A DNA stretch of 11,555 nucleotides, taken from positions 1 to 11,555 of the forward strand of contig CAZUCU010000023.1 in assembly GCA_964618845.1 (NCBI GenBank), written 5' to 3'. Below, piece by piece: positions 11,432 through 11,555 of this stretch. Numbering within the stretch: position 1 is the stretch's first letter; each line of letters begins with the position of its first letter. Both the position numbers and the translations under genes were made by a program. The notes under the pieces were generated by a model that did no database searches, was not told the origin of the DNA, and saw nothing but the letters and a program-made list of their open reading frames with translations. This stretch comes from CAZUCU01 sp964618845. Lineage in GTDB: Bacteria > Patescibacteriota > Minisyncoccia > Phycocordibacterales > JAACPR01.

Positions 11432-11506
11432 GCCCTCGTAGTTCAATGGACAGAACTGCGGACTTCTAAGCCGTTAATGTAGGTTCGATTCCTGCCGAGG
11501 GCACCA
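11432..11506 (+). tRNA. tRNA-Arg (TCT), CCA encoded
   Basis: GCCCTCG/CGAGGGC acceptor, GTTC/GAAC D stem, anticodon loop CTTCTAA (TCT, reading AGA), GTAGG/CCTGC T stem with loop TTCGATT, discriminator A73 and an encoded CCA (11504-11506). The last anticodon-stem pair (31-39) is an A.G mismatch. Confidence 0.95.
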
Positions 11507-11522
11507 ATCCCAAAAGGATTAA

Positions 11523-11555
11523 GGGCGATTAGCTCAGTTGGCTAGAGCAATCCGT
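11523..11555 (+). tRNA. tRNA 5' half, cut by the window edge
   Basis: GGGCGAT acceptor strand, TA, GCTC/GAGC D stem with loop AGTTGGCTA, then ATCCG as the likely 5' strand of the anticodon stem. The window ends just before the anticodon, so the amino acid cannot be read; tRNA-Val or tRNA-Ile are plausible from the acceptor and D-arm. It lies 16 nt after tRNA-Arg, so the two are one transcription unit, with a small ATCC/GGAT hairpin (11507-11519) between them. Confidence 0.85.

Overview
The window looks like a piece of a small, AT-rich, streamlined bacterial genome, most likely a Patescibacteria/CPR member. The reasons are very low GC, short spacers, a zinc-less L36, minimal-length SecE and TspO proteins, a giant secreted PKD/Ig-type protein, and no Shine-Dalgarno sequence in front of any gene. 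UGA is used as a normal stop (L36 ends ...RQG-TGA at its expected length), so this is not a code-25 lineage such as Gracilibacteria or SR1. The assignment is an inference; there is no marker gene that fixes the phylum.

Layout. 1-571: a plus-strand ParD/RelE-type toxin-antitoxin pair with a palindromic operator over its promoter. 635-1357 (minus): secE-nusG, core secretion and transcription factors. 1366-1479: a purine-rich inverted repeat and the folD terminator. 1498-2295 (minus): folD, one-carbon metabolism. 2337-2502: a MITE-like element with 30-bp perfect terminal inverted repeats around a dRS3-like hairpin. 2517-3773 (minus): a SIMPL-domain membrane protein and a short TspO. 3860-7222 (minus): a 1120-residue exported protein that looks like two membrane-anchored surface proteins fused head to tail. 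It is bracketed by two almost identical 53-nt hairpins whose loops are inverted relative to each other. 7223-7525: a dense regulatory and repeat region. 7526-7642 (plus): a GTG-started rpmJ. 7734-8282 (minus): a HAD-type nucleotidase. 8367-9598 (minus): a DUF2914 membrane protein that appears split only because a 100-N scaffold gap separates two contig ends overlapping by 55 bp. 9647-10063 (minus): tRNA-His and tRNA-Leu, with a GC-rich, highly structured, unexplained stretch between them. 10104-11362 (minus): rplS and an RluA-type pseudouridine synthase. 11432-11555 (plus): tRNA-Arg and the first half of another tRNA.

Functionally most genes are translation, secretion and RNA-modification housekeeping (secE, nusG, rpmJ, rplS, rluA, tRNAs), interleaved with envelope proteins (SIMPL, TspO, the giant surface protein, DUF2914). 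Predicted promoters lie very close to start codons: rluA, rplS and rpmJ would be leaderless or nearly so, which fits the absence of ribosome binding sites. The most notable unexplained items are the hairpin-bracketed fusion surface protein, the MITE-like element, the structured element downstream of tRNA-Leu that carries a copy of the tRNA 3' end, and the pair of long palindromes upstream of rpmJ.
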